DNA of 64,000 nt from Chryseobacterium sp. R2A-55. Its GTDB lineage: Bacteria > Bacteroidota > Bacteroidia > Flavobacteriales > Weeksellaceae. The stretch lies in contig NZ_JACBFP010000011.1 in NCBI RefSeq assembly GCF_021401085.1, positions 1 through 64,000 on the forward strand, given 5' to 3'. Below are positions 7,027 through 15,919 of this stretch, in pieces. The notes below the pieces were generated by a model. It did no database searches and was not told the origin of the DNA. It saw only the letters and a list, made by a program, of their open reading frames with translations. The translations under genes were made by a program, and so were the position numbers. Position 1 is the first letter of the stretch. Every line of letters begins with the position of its first letter.

Positions 7027-7737
7027 ATGAGAAATATTGTTGCAAAACTGGAAGAGTACCTTCACTTTAAAAATATACCTGTAGCTACTGCTGAAAGGGA
7101 GGTTGGTTTATCAAATGCAAGTTTGAGTAAGCCATTTAAAGCCAAAACAACAATTAAAACTGATACTTTAGAAAAGTTTCTATCTGCATATAATGACATC
7201 AATCCTATGTGGCTTATGGACCTTTCACCCGAAATGCTTCTGAAAAGTGAAAATGGTCATGTAAATGAGCCAATGAAAGTTTATAGTGCCAAGAAGACCA
7301 AAGAGGCTATAATCGGCATTCAAGAAGTGCCTTTATATGATCTGGAAGCTACTGCCGGTCTTACCGAACTATTCGATAGTGGAAAGTCTCATAAGATTCT
7401 TGACACTATTAAGATACCTAACCTTCCCAGATGCGATGGTGCATTGCCCATAACCGGTGATAGCATGTATCCATTGTTAAAATCCGGAGATATCATTCTA
7501 TTTAAACAAACCTCCGTCGAAAACATATTTTTTGGTGAAATGTACCTTCTCAGTGTGAAAATAGACCATTGGGAAGAATATGTGACAGTTAAGTATGTGC
7601 AAAAATCTGACAAAGGAGAAAATTTCGTAAAACTGGTTAGCCAAAACCAACACCATCAATCAAAAGACATTGATGTTAAGCATATTATAGCGATTGCAAT
7701 GGTAAAAGCTAGTATTAGATACAACACAATGTTTTAA
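7027..7737 (+). CDS. Phage repressor, HTH plus S24 (LexA/CI-type) peptidase
   Basis: The 236-residue protein has an N-terminal helix-turn-helix (residues 1-55, VATAEREVGLSNASLSKPFK) and a C-terminal S24 peptidase domain. The catalytic serine is S146 in ITGDSMYPLLKSGDIILF and the lysine is K189 in YVTVKYVQK. A likely self-cleavage site is A110-G111 in LEATAGLTELF. Such repressors keep the prophage silent and cleave themselves when RecA filaments form, so induction by DNA damage is expected. It is the only rightward gene of the prophage and faces the early operon across paired operators. Confidence 0.92.
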   Translation: MRNIVAKLEEYLHFKNIPVATAEREVGLSNASLSKPFKAKTTIKTDTLEKFLSAYNDINPMWLMDLSPEMLLKSENGHVNEPMKVYSAKKTKEAIIGIQEVPLYDLEATAGLTELFDSGKSHKILDTIKIPNLPRCDGALPITGDSMYPLLKSGDIILFKQTSVENIFFGEMYLLSVKIDHWEEYVTVKYVQKSDKGENFVKLVSQNQHHQSKDIDVKHIIAIAMVKASIRYNTMF

Positions 7738-8180
7738 ACGCTTGTTTTTGAGTTACTTATATTCAAAAAAGCCTTAATTTTCATCATCATTGCCCATATA
7801 ACTCAATCCTTTTTAATGTAATTCACTACGATTAAACAGTGATTAACTATTGTTCTATGTACGTATTTATATTTTTTTTATAACCCCAAACATAACCCCT
7901 AATCTAACCGCACTTGATATATTTTGATTTTTGATAAGCGACGAAAATTTTGATTTAAAACGTCTTTAAAATGGTCTTAAATACTTTTTTAAACACAATA
8001 AAAAACGCCAAAAAACCTTATAATACTTATTTTTTTGGCGTTTTTTCGTTGGAGATGGTATTGTATCTTAAATTTTGGCTTTTAAAGGTGATCTTAAAGG
8101 AACCAAAATGGTACTAAATGGCAGTAAATTTTACCTTTTGTCAAATTCTTTTTTTTTACTTTTTTTGCTTCAAACAACGG
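7738..8180. other. AT-rich non-coding end of the prophage
   Basis: No gene is visible between the repressor stop and the repeat-rich host DNA. A hairpin terminator-like structure with stem AAAACGCCAAAAAA lies at about 8000-8046. Five similar short sites built on a TTAAA or CTAAA core preceded by an AAATGG-like box occur at about 7966-7981, 8060-8074, 8085-8099, 8104-8120 and 8115-8130. The last three are spaced about 22 and 11 bp, as transposase-binding sites at a Mu-type end would be. Confidence 0.5.
8122..8143. mobile_element. Proposed terminus of the Mu-like prophage
   Basis: Mu-type elements end in 5'-TG...CA-3'. The plus strand here ends ...TTTTGTCA at 8143, just beyond the outermost transposase-like repeat, so the phage read inward would start TGACAAAAGG. 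The following AATTC would be one copy of the 5-bp target duplication. The other end is outside the window, so the exact base is a prediction. Confidence 0.35.
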
Positions 8181-8232
8181 CTAACACGGAGTTTTTAATA
8201 AATTTTTTCTTTTTTTTCTTTTGACATTTTGT

Positions 8233-8345
8233 GCTGTCTGCCCTAGGTCGGGCTTTCCATGGCTCCACTTCGTTTCGGTGCTCCGCTTCGCTCCGCACTG
8301 CTCCCTTTGGTCGCACCATTCCAATCCCTCACGCAAAGCGGTAAT
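8233..8345. repeat. GC-rich interspersed repeat upstream of aspS
   Basis: An abruptly GC-rich block (GGTCGGGCTTTCCATGG, then CGCTTCGCTCCGCACTG and CCAATCCCTCACGCAAAGCG) stands in AT-rich surroundings. Blocks with GCCCGAC-type and GATTGG/AGCGGA-type segments are recalled as dispersed intergenic repeats of Chryseobacterium relatives, and a related block is found before gltA. The 98-codon frame through it is most likely not a gene. Confidence 0.6.
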
Positions 8346-8534
8346 CCTTTCAAAAACCCGTCTAAATTGAAAAACTTTGCTTATCCAACTTCCCGCCGCC
8401 ATGCAAAATCCCTGATATGAAAACGCTGACGCAAATAAGTAGAGATGGCTTCCTCGTTCGTCCTTCATTCCCAGCAATCACCAGCAAAATCAAACCGAAT
8501 CAAACGATTTCATACCGTCATTGCTATTCACACC

Positions 8535-8574
8535 TAACCTTGTCAATCCCTAAGTTTCAAGATTGACAAGGTTA
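8535..8574. terminator. Perfect 14-bp inverted repeat upstream of aspS
   Basis: TAACCTTGTCAATC (8535-8548) and GATTGACAAGGTTA (8561-8574) form a perfect stem with a 12-nt loop. There is no T tract on either side, so it is not a standard terminator; it may be a dispersed palindrome or regulatory hairpin close to the aspS promoter. Confidence 0.55.
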
Positions 8575-8592
8575 ATTACCACCCAAAAATCT

Positions 8593-8600
8593 TATCTTTG
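8593..8600 (+). promoter_or_regulatory. -7 box of the aspS promoter
   Basis: TATCTTTG matches the Bacteroidota -7 consensus TAnnTTTG. No TTG is found 19-21 bases upstream, so the -33 element is weak; transcription would start near 8607, about 64 nt before aspS. Confidence 0.55.
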
Positions 8601-8670
8601 CAAACGATTTTTAACAGCAGAAAATCAAACCATCTCAAACTAAATCAAACGATTTCAAACAAAAGCATTT

Positions 8671-10425
8671 ATGTTCAGAACGCACACCAACGGAGAATTA
8701 TCAATCAAAAATCTCAATGAAAACGTTACCCTTTCCGGCTGGGTCCAAACCATCCGGGACAAAGGTTTTATGGCTTGGATTGATTTGCGCGACCGATACG
8801 GAATTACCCAACTGGTTTTTGACGAAGACAGAACCCCAAAAGAAATCTTAGAAAACGCCAAAAAACTTGGGCGGGAATTCGTGATTCAAGTAAAAGGAAA
8901 AGTAATCGAACGCGCTTCCAAAAACCCGAAAATTCCAACCGGTGAAATTGAAATCTTGGTAGAGGATCTGAAAATTCTCAACGCATCCGAACTTCCGCCT
9001 TTCACCATCGAAGATGAAACCGACGGCGGAGAGGAGTTGAGAATGAAATACCGTTATCTGGACATCCGCAGAAATCCCGTGAAAGACAAACTGATTTTTC
9101 GCCACCAAATGGCACAGAAAGTCAGAAATTATCTTTCCGACAAAGGATTTATCGAAGTAGAAACGCCGGTCCTCATCAAATCAACACCGGAAGGGGCGAG
9201 AGATTTCGTGGTTCCGAGCAGAATGAATCCAGGACAGTTTTATGCACTTCCGCAATCACCACAAACTTTCAAACAACTATTGATGGTCGGAGGAATGGAT
9301 CGCTATTTCCAAATCGTGAAATGCTTCCGTGACGAAGATTTGCGTGCAGACCGCCAACCGGAATTCACCCAGATCGATTGCGAAATGGCTTTTGTGGAAC
9401 AGGAAGATGTTTTAGAGATTTTTGAAGGAATGACTGCTTCATTACTGAAAGATATTTCCGGAAAAGAGTTCGGAAAATTCCCGAGAATGACTTTCGACGA
9501 AGCGATGAAAAAATACGGAAACGACAAACCGGACATCCGTTTCGGAATGGAGTTTTGCGAACTGAACGATTTGGTGAAAGGAAAAGATTTCAAAATTTTT
9601 GACGATGCAGAATTGGTTGTTGGAATTAATGTGGAAGGTTGTGCAGATTACACAAGAAAGCAAATCGACGCATTAACTGATTGGGTAAAACGCCCACAAA
9701 TTGGAGCTTCAGGAATGGTTTGGATTAAATTCCAAAATGATGGAGTTGTAACTTCTTCGGTAAACAAATTTTACCCGGAAGACGACCTGAAGAAAATCGC
9801 AGAAAAATTCGGAGCAAAACCAGGAGATTTGATGTTCATCATGAGCGGCAATTCGCACAAAGTAAGGACCCAACTTTCCGCCTTGAGAATGGAATTGGGG
9901 AATCAATTGGGGTTAAGAAAACCCGACGAATTTGCGCCACTTTGGGTCATCGATTTCCCACTTTTGGAATGGGACGAGGAAACCGGAAGATACCACGCCA
10001 TGCACCACCCATTCACTTCGCCAAAACCCGAAGATTTGGAATTAATTCATTCTGAACCGGGAAAAGTTCGTGCAAATGCCTACGATTTGGTTTTAAACGG
10101 AAACGAAATTGGCGGCGGTTCTGTCCGAATTTTCGATAAAGATTTGCAAAGCAGAATGTTCGATTTATTAGGATTTTCCAAGGAAGAAGCAGAAGCGCAG
10201 TTTGGATTTTTAATGAACGCCTTCAAATACGGCGCACCACCTCATGCTGGCTTGGCTTTTGGTTTTGACAGACTGGTTGCCATTTTGGACGGAAACGAAG
10301 TCATCAGAGATTATATCGCCTTCCCGAAAAACAATTCAGGAAGAGACGTGATGATTGATGCGCCGAGTTCGATTGCGGATGCGCAGCTGGAGGAACTTTT
10401 TTTAAAAGTAGATCCTAAAGAATAA
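8671..10425 (+). CDS. aspS: Aspartate-tRNA ligase
   Basis: The 584-residue protein is a class IIb aminoacyl-tRNA synthetase that charges tRNA-Asp with aspartate. An N-terminal OB fold for anticodon binding (residues 1-110, [20 protein letters not shown]) precedes the catalytic domain. Motif 2 is seen as [19 protein letters not shown], the flipping-loop region as [11 protein letters not shown], and motif 3 as GLAFGFDRL. The bacterial GAD insertion (residues about 280-420) is present, and length is normal for bacterial AspRS. It is a single-gene transcript with its own promoter and terminator; the prophage end lies about 530 bp upstream. Confidence 0.97.
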   Translation: MFRTHTNGELSIKNLNENVTLSGWVQTIRDKGFMAWIDLRDRYGITQLVFDEDRTPKEILENAKKLGREFVIQVKGKVIERASKNPKIPTGEIEILVEDLKILNASELPPFTIEDETDGGEELRMKYRYLDIRRNPVKDKLIFRHQMAQKVRNYLSDKGFIEVETPVLIKSTPEGARDFVVPSRMNPGQFYALPQSPQTFKQLLMVGGMDRYFQIVKCFRDEDLRADRQPEFTQIDCEMAFVEQEDVLEIFEGMTASLLKDISGKEFGKFPRMTFDEAMKKYGNDKPDIRFGMEFCELNDLVKGKDFKIFDDAELVVGINVEGCADYTRKQIDALTDWVKRPQIGASGMVWIKFQNDGVVTSSVNKFYPEDDLKKIAEKFGAKPGDLMFIMSGNSHKVRTQLSALRMELGNQLGLRKPDEFAPLWVIDFPLLEWDEETGRYHAMHHPFTSPKPEDLELIHSEPGKVRANAYDLVLNGNEIGGGSVRIFDKDLQSRMFDLLGFSKEEAEAQFGFLMNAFKYGAPPHAGLAFGFDRLVAILDGNEVIRDYIAFPKNNSGRDVMIDAPSSIADAQLEELFLKVDPKE

Positions 10426-10512
10426 AAAATAAGCCGTATCACAACTAAATGATATGGGTTGAAAATCCTTTAAACGAAACACATTCTCGTATAGAGGTAC
10501 AGGAAAAATCAC

Positions 10513-10557
10513 AAAAAAAGCCGTCTTTCACGAATTGTGAGACGGCTTCTTTTTTTT
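10513..10557. terminator. Bidirectional terminator between aspS and a lipoprotein gene
   Basis: AAGCCGTCT and AGACGGCTT form a strong stem, extended inside by TCAC/GTGA, flanked by an A tract on the left and a T tract on the right, so it can stop transcription from both convergent genes. Confidence 0.85.
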
Positions 10558-10567
10558 GAAGCAATTT

Positions 10568-11269
10568 TTAACTTCTCATTTCTGAAACTAAGTTTTTCGT
10601 AGCGGTTTTAATAAATTCCTCCAATTCATTTTTCTCTACTCCTTCATAAGGCTGCACGCCTTGCTTTCTTAATCTTTTCATTTCTTCCTTCATATCCTGA
10701 AAAGATTTAGTGATAATACAACCATCAACACATGGGGTATAATTAAAATCATATAATCCAGCAAATTGGTTATTCTTTATCAAAACTACTTTAAATTGTA
10801 CAGTAGCACCATAACGCTGAAATGGACCGCTAAGATCATCTGTTCTTTCCGAACCTTTTGAATCAATATATCTGTTTGTTTCATACAAAACACTTCTATC
10901 TAATTTTGTTAATTCAATAATTAGGTCTGTATCCGATTTTTTGTTCAAATTTTCATAATTCAAGTTATTTTCGTTGTTACCAATTATCTGGTTAAAAAGT
11001 TGACGATCACGAACTATAAAACCACTTGCCATCAACTGATTCTCTATCGCATTGTATAAATAATCATTATTCTCTTTATCAGTAACATTATTCGAAGTCT
11101 CTTTTACCCTTAAAACAACTTTGGGATTTTTTGTTTTGCTTAAAAAAACACTCAATACCTCTGTAGTCTGAACTTCATTTGGTTTTTGGGTAAACTTTAT
11201 TGTTTTCGTTGTAGAGCAACTACTTAGTAAAAAACTAATTGCAATAATGAAGAAATAAGTGTTTTTCAT
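10568..11269 (-). CDS. Lipoprotein of unknown function
   Basis: The 233-residue protein has a lipoprotein signal with the lipobox LLSSC (residues 14-18). The mature part is mixed alpha/beta with a motif LIIELTKLDRSVLYETNRYI and a CVDGC pair of cysteines near residue 180, and ends in a charged helix (EFIKTATKNLVSEMRS). It should sit in the periplasm or outer membrane. The fold reminds one of small periplasmic lipoproteins that respond to envelope state, but no family is recognised. It is convergent with aspS. A palindrome lies 58 bp before its start. Confidence 0.75.
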   Translation of the reverse strand: MKNTYFFIIAISFLLSSCSTTKTIKFTQKPNEVQTTEVLSVFLSKTKNPKVVLRVKETSNNVTDKENNDYLYNAIENQLMASGFIVRDRQLFNQIIGNNENNLNYENLNKKSDTDLIIELTKLDRSVLYETNRYIDSKGSERTDDLSGPFQRYGATVQFKVVLIKNNQFAGLYDFNYTPCVDGCIITKSFQDMKEEMKRLRKQGVQPYEGVEKNELEEFIKTATKNLVSEMRS

Positions 11270-11614
11270 AATATTTAATTTTGATAATTATTTTATTCAA
11301 AATTGCACTTAATCTTCAGTTCCACCTTACGGTTTTCCGTAAAAACAACTAAATAATTGCTTCTTTATCTATCTTTATGAACATCAACATTTTTAAACCT
11401 CATCATTTCCGAAATATATGTTTCTTTTTTATAACACTTTACGACAATCCATTCGCACAATAATTTAATTTTCATATTTTCACTCAAACCCGAATTCAAG
11501 AATTATGATTGTACTATTTTATCAAATTATTTTCAAAGAAATTCTTAAGTTTATTTAATAATTATGGCAACTTCGCTACCAAACTTTCTGACAACATCTT
11601 CAAAATAAAATAAA
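11270..11614. other. AT-rich intergenic stretch upstream of the lipoprotein gene
   Basis: No convincing gene is seen. The perfect palindrome TTACGGTTTTCCGTAA stands at 11327-11342, upstream of the lipoprotein gene on the minus strand. A short frame just right of it reads DLFYFEDVVRKFGSEVAIII before a stop and may be debris from a decayed gene. Confidence 0.5.
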
Positions 11615-11695
11615 TCATTTTCCATTCTCTAAACATTTCAAAATACATTGTTTTGCAACCTCGGAATTGGCGCCTAAAATAAGAACAGGTTTCAA
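11615..11695 (-). pseudogene. Remnant of a short-chain dehydrogenase gene
   Basis: A 26-residue frame opening with TTG reads MKPVLILGANSEVAKQCILK and stops after CLENGK. The LILGANSEVAK segment is the start of a Rossmann-fold short-chain dehydrogenase (dinucleotide-binding GxxSxxA motif), followed by a premature stop and no continuation in any frame that I can see. It lies 21 nt after the enoyl-CoA hydratase gene in the same direction, so it probably was the next gene of that operon. Recognition is by motif only. Confidence 0.45.
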
Positions 11696-11715
11696 AGGTT
11701 CCGGTATTATTTCAA

Positions 11716-12480
11716 TTATTTCGTCCTCAATCTCTGCTTAATCATCTCAATATTTTTCTTCGCAGAATCTTCCAGAATCAAACTTGCACTCATGTGGATT
11801 CTTTCCGGCATCAGTTCAGAAAAATGTTCGGTTCCTTCCCAGGAAACCTTTTTGATTAAAGCCAAAGCATCCGAACTTCTGCCCGAAAGTTTTTGCAGGA
11901 ATTCAAAAATTTCTTCATCCATTTGCTCAATCGTATGCGAAACCGAATGAAAAACATCGCGTCTCGCGCACCATTCCGAACTTCTGAAATCCGCATCGAT
12001 GGACATCGCTTCATAAGCCGACTTTCCCACTTTCCTTTCCACATAAGGCCCGATCACAAATGGTCCTATTCCCAAATTCAGTTCGGTTAAAGCCATAGAT
12101 GCATCGCGGGTAGCGAAACAATAATCCGCCGCACATGCGATTCCAACTCCGCCTCCTGTCGTTTTTCCCTGAACTCTTACGATGACGAGTTTTCCGCAAC
12201 TCCGCATCGCATCAAGCACTTTGGCAAATCCGCCAAAAAATTTTTTCGAAGTTTCCAAATCTTCTATTTCTAAAAGTTCATCGAAACTTGCTCCGGCGCA
12301 GAAAGCTTTATCTCCCGCAGATTTCAGAAGGATTGCTTTTACCTCTGGTTTTGCGCCTTCATACAAGATAGTTACTGCAAGTTTTTGCAGAATATGTCCC
12401 GGAAGAGAATTGCTCTTCGGGGTTCCGAAAGTGATTTCGGCGATATTGTTTTTGAGTTCTGATGTTACGAATGCTTCCAT
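11716..12480 (-). CDS. Enoyl-CoA hydratase/isomerase family protein
   Basis: The 254-residue protein is a crotonase-fold enzyme acting on a CoA thioester. The CoA-binding start (NNIAEITFGTPKSNSLPG), the oxyanion-hole segment KAFCAGASFDELL and the second GGGVGIACAADYCFA box are in place. One usual glutamate position reads LTELNLGI, as in hydratases. The exact substrate cannot be read from sequence. Its neighbours are a SMUG2-like glycosylase and paaZ, so a part in aromatic acid (phenylacetyl-CoA) or related breakdown is possible, but no other paa genes are in the window. Confidence 0.88.
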   Translation of the reverse strand: MEAFVTSELKNNIAEITFGTPKSNSLPGHILQKLAVTILYEGAKPEVKAILLKSAGDKAFCAGASFDELLEIEDLETSKKFFGGFAKVLDAMRSCGKLVIVRVQGKTTGGGVGIACAADYCFATRDASMALTELNLGIGPFVIGPYVERKVGKSAYEAMSIDADFRSSEWCARRDVFHSVSHTIEQMDEEIFEFLQKLSGRSSDALALIKKVSWEGTEHFSELMPERIHMSASLILEDSAKKNIEMIKQRLRTK

Positions 12481-12561
12481 AATTTTTATTTAACGCATAC
12501 AGCGCAAAGATTTGTTCTAAAATTTTTTGAAAATATTTTTAAGTTCACAAAGGCACTTCGC

Positions 12562-13251
12562 TTATGAATGCCCGCTCAATGCCATGATATATTTATCTAT
12601 ATACAACTGTTTTTCCTTCGATCTGTATTGCTGAATATATCTTGGATGCTCCAAAACCGTCATCTTTTCGAAAAACTTTTCTTCGCGGTTGAGTTTCTGG
12701 AGGAATTCAGCGTTTTTCTTTCCTAATATGAAGACTTCAGAAGTATCCAGTCCCAGTTCGATGTGGTTTTTTAAACTTTTGACCATAAAACTTTTTACCG
12801 CCTCGAAAAGGTTTTTGTCGTCATAGTAATTGGCATTCAACCAGCCGTTTTTTGTTTGCCTCACAATTGCCAGAGGAAATGGCGAGTTGATATAAAATTC
12901 ACTATAAAACTTCTCCGCACCACCAAACTGTTCAATCACATCATAAAGAAAAACAGAAGAAACTTCGTGGGTTCTGGCGGAATTCATTTTGATTCCGTTG
13001 TGGCTTAAAAGCCTTTTCGTATCGGTGAAAGGAACCCCGGTAACTCCTGCTCCGTGGCGGCTTGGATTAATCCCGATGATGAATTTTCTACTCCGATTAT
13101 CGCAGTAGAACTTTTCGTAAAACTGCTGCATGACGACCAATGTTTCGGGATTGTCGAAAAAAGGATTTAATACTGCGAATCCTTTCGGGAGTTCACCCGA
13201 AAATTTTAGGTTCTTGTTATATGCTACAACTTTTTGGCCGAATGTTTCCAT
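12562..13251 (-). CDS. SMUG2-like uracil-DNA glycosylase family protein
   Basis: The 229-residue protein has the active-site motif GINPSRHGAGVTGVPFTDT (residues about 58-77) and the C-terminal loop LEHPRYIQQYRSKEK with the catalytic-pocket histidine. These are the two signature motifs of the SMUG2/DUF4918 branch of the uracil-DNA glycosylase superfamily, which removes uracil (and in one studied member hypoxanthine or xanthine) from DNA in base excision repair. It lies 47 nt after paaZ in the same direction, so it may be read from the same transcript, though the functions are unrelated. Length fits the family. Confidence 0.85.
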   Translation of the reverse strand: METFGQKVVAYNKNLKFSGELPKGFAVLNPFFDNPETLVVMQQFYEKFYCDNRSRKFIIGINPSRHGAGVTGVPFTDTKRLLSHNGIKMNSARTHEVSSVFLYDVIEQFGGAEKFYSEFYINSPFPLAIVRQTKNGWLNANYYDDKNLFEAVKSFMVKSLKNHIELGLDTSEVFILGKKNAEFLQKLNREEKFFEKMTVLEHPRYIQQYRSKEKQLYIDKYIMALSGHS

Positions 13252-13298
13252 CTCTTTTTCAACACAATGCCCGGAAAAATTAACTGCGTCAAAGTATT

Positions 13299-15791
13299 TT
13301 AAATCAAATCAAACTGCTCAAAATGATGCGTGAAATGCTTCCTGTGGAAAAGTTCCATCATTTCCTTGTTCAGCATTCCAAAACGTGGATGAAAATGCTC
13401 GGCTTGTGGGTTTTCCCGGTAGTAAATCAGGAATTCCTTTAAGGTTTCCAGCAGCTTCTCTTTTGCTTCGGCAAGATCCTTAAATCGAAGTTGCGGCTCT
13501 TCACCTTCTTTAAGAAGTGGGTACTGCGCACCAGGTCTGATTTTCTGATCGGAATAAATCCAGTCCTGAAGCAGCACGAGCTTATCGGCAGGAATTTCAG
13601 GAAAATCAGAAGGCTCCAAAGAACCGAAACCGTTGCGCAACACCTCCTCCAAATGTTCAACCATCATCTGAGGCGACATCATTCCGAATTTTCTTTTAGA
13701 GTTTTCAGTCAAGCCGTTGAGTAAGTTTTGAATCATCTTGGTCTGCAACGGAATAAAAGGTGATTTTTTAGCAACAAGTGTTAGAATTGTGGCTATACAA
13801 ACAATTTCGTCGCGCTGATTTACGACTTCGACCAACCATTTCACTACTCCGCTCGGAATATTTCTGCCTTTAACACCTTTGTTGATTTTTTCTTTCGCTG
13901 TTAAATATACCGTAATGGTATCACCTGCATAAACAGGCTTCAAGAAACTTGCATTTTCTAAACCGTAATTGGCGATAACCGGACCTTTTTTGCCGCTGAC
14001 AAATAATCCTGCAGCAGCGGAAAGGATGAAATATCCGTGCGCAACCGGTTTATCGAAAATGGTTCCATTCAAAGAAGTTGCGTCGGTATGTGCGTAAAAA
14101 TGATCCCATGAGACATTGGAAAAATTCACAATGTCTGCTTCGGTAACCGTTCTTCCTGCCGTTTCCAAAGAATCGCCGATTTCTACTTCCTCAAAATATT
14201 TCCTGAACGGATGTTTGTCGGAAAAATGCTGAGTCGCTCCTTGCTGATAAATTTTAGTAATCGCCGTCAAAATATCTGGTGAGCCTTGAATTGCGGTTCT
14301 TTGAAGGAAAAAATGAAGTCCGTTCAAACCGCCCATTTCTTCACCTCCGCCTGCTCTACCGGGACCGCCGTGCATCAAGGTCGGGAGCGGAGAACCGTGA
14401 CCGGTGGATTCTTTGGCATTATCTCTATTTAAAACAAAAATCCTTCCGTGTGTGGAAGCCATTTTCCAGGAAGTTTCTGCCACGAATTTTTCGTCGTAGG
14501 AAATAATTGAACCAACCAAACTTCCTTTCCCCCTTTTCGCCAAAGCGGCCGCTTCTTCTGCATCCCGGTACGGCATCAAAGTAGAAACCGGTCCAAATGC
14601 CTCCACATCGTGGGAAATGTTTTTTTCGAAAGGTTTGTCATTCAGGAATAGTTTAGGGGACATGAACGCACCGCTTTCGTAATCTGCGTCGATGAGTTCC
14701 TGTTTTCCGTCATAGATCAGTTCGGTTTCGGTTTTCAGCAATTCTATTTTCTCGGAAACTTCCCTGTATTGGTCTTTTCCGGCTAAAGCGCCCATTCTGG
14801 TTTCGCGGCTCAAAGGATTTCCGATTTTTACCTGATCTAAAGATTTTATCAATGCGTTTTGAACATCGCCGATTAGGTTTTCAGGAACAATGATTCTTCT
14901 GATTGCTGTACATTTTTGTCCGGATTTTGTGGTCATTTCGTTTCGTACTTCTTTGATGAAGAGTTCGAATTCCGGTGTTCCGGGTTTTGCATCAAGTCCT
15001 AAAATCGAACAGTTCAGGGAATCCGCCTCCATATTGAAACGAACCGCATTGTTGGAAACTGACGGCATTGATTTCAGCTTTTTTCCCGTTGAAGCCGAAC
15101 CGGTGAACAAAACCGAGTCGCCATCTTTCATGAATTCCAGCATATTTCCTGCGCTTCCGCAAATCAGCTGAATCGCACCTTCCGGCAGAACTCCACTTTC
15201 GATCATATCTTGGAAAACGGCGTGAGTGAGGTAACTTGTAGGTGTTGCCGGCTTGATAATACTCGGAACTCCTGCCAAAAGCGAGGTCGATAATTTTTCC
15301 AACATTCCCCATACCGGAAAGTTGTAGGCATTAATCTGAACGGAAACGCCTTCACTCGGCGTAAGAATATGCGTTCCCAGGAAAGTTCCGTTTTTTGAAA
15401 TTTTCTGGGTGTCGCCATCTACCCAAAAAGGCGTGTTCGGCAACATTCTTTTGGCCAAACCGGAATAGGTGAAAAAAGTACCGAAACCTCCCTCGATGTC
15501 CACCCAGGAATCAGCGTGGGTTGCCCCGGTTTTGTAAGAGATTTCGTAATATTTTTTCTTTCTTTCAAGCAGGTAAAGTGCCACTTTTTTCAGCATTTCA
15601 CCACGGTCATAGAAAGTCATTGAAGAAAGGTTTTTGTAACCAACCGTTCTTCCGTATTCGAGTGCATGTTTGAAGTTGATTCCCTCTGTATCTGCGATTG
15701 CGACTTTTTCGCCGTTTACCGAATTATATAGTTGAGTGCCGTTTCCGGATCCTTCGATCCATTCTCCGTGGAGGTAGTTCTTTAGTTTCAT
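13299..15791 (-). CDS. paaZ: Bifunctional PaaZ with a C-terminal DinB-like extension
   Basis: The start is placed at the ATG on 15791 (MKLKNYLHGEWIEGSG), giving 830 residues; an ATG 21 codons upstream lacks conservation. Residues 1-515 are an aldehyde dehydrogenase with E255 (FNMEADSLN) and C294 (KSGQKCTAI); residues 530-675 are a MaoC-type hydratase with D563 and H568 (SWDHFYAHTD). This is the ring-opening enzyme of aerobic phenylacetate breakdown: oxepin-CoA hydrolase plus 3-oxo-5,6-dehydrosuberyl-CoA semialdehyde dehydrogenase. The classical protein ends near residue 680; here about 150 further residues (MMSPQMMVEHLEEVL, many histidines at the end) form a DinB/DUF1569-like domain. Confidence 0.92.
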   Translation of the reverse strand: MKLKNYLHGEWIEGSGNGTQLYNSVNGEKVAIADTEGINFKHALEYGRTVGYKNLSSMTFYDRGEMLKKVALYLLERKKKYYEISYKTGATHADSWVDIEGGFGTFFTYSGLAKRMLPNTPFWVDGDTQKISKNGTFLGTHILTPSEGVSVQINAYNFPVWGMLEKLSTSLLAGVPSIIKPATPTSYLTHAVFQDMIESGVLPEGAIQLICGSAGNMLEFMKDGDSVLFTGSASTGKKLKSMPSVSNNAVRFNMEADSLNCSILGLDAKPGTPEFELFIKEVRNEMTTKSGQKCTAIRRIIVPENLIGDVQNALIKSLDQVKIGNPLSRETRMGALAGKDQYREVSEKIELLKTETELIYDGKQELIDADYESGAFMSPKLFLNDKPFEKNISHDVEAFGPVSTLMPYRDAEEAAALAKRGKGSLVGSIISYDEKFVAETSWKMASTHGRIFVLNRDNAKESTGHGSPLPTLMHGGPGRAGGGEEMGGLNGLHFFLQRTAIQGSPDILTAITKIYQQGATQHFSDKHPFRKYFEEVEIGDSLETAGRTVTEADIVNFSNVSWDHFYAHTDATSLNGTIFDKPVAHGYFILSAAAGLFVSGKKGPVIANYGLENASFLKPVYAGDTITVYLTAKEKINKGVKGRNIPSGVVKWLVEVVNQRDEIVCIATILTLVAKKSPFIPLQTKMIQNLLNGLTENSKRKFGMMSPQMMVEHLEEVLRNGFGSLEPSDFPEIPADKLVLLQDWIYSDQKIRPGAQYPLLKEGEEPQLRFKDLAEAKEKLLETLKEFLIYYRENPQAEHFHPRFGMLNKEMMELFHRKHFTHHFEQFDLI

Positions 15792-15919
15792 TGTTTTAAT
15801 GTAGCAATTTGAAAAATATATTAAGGTAGCAATCTCAATTCTTTGAATTTGCAATTATCAAAGGTTCTAAGATACAGAAAATTTCAGTTTTGCTAAAATG
15901 GTGATTAGATGACGAAACC

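Noticed and set aside
8181-8477. A 98-codon minus-strand frame across the GC-rich element
   Set aside because: It follows the dispersed repeat exactly, has a repeat-derived composition and no signal, motif or ribosome-binding context.
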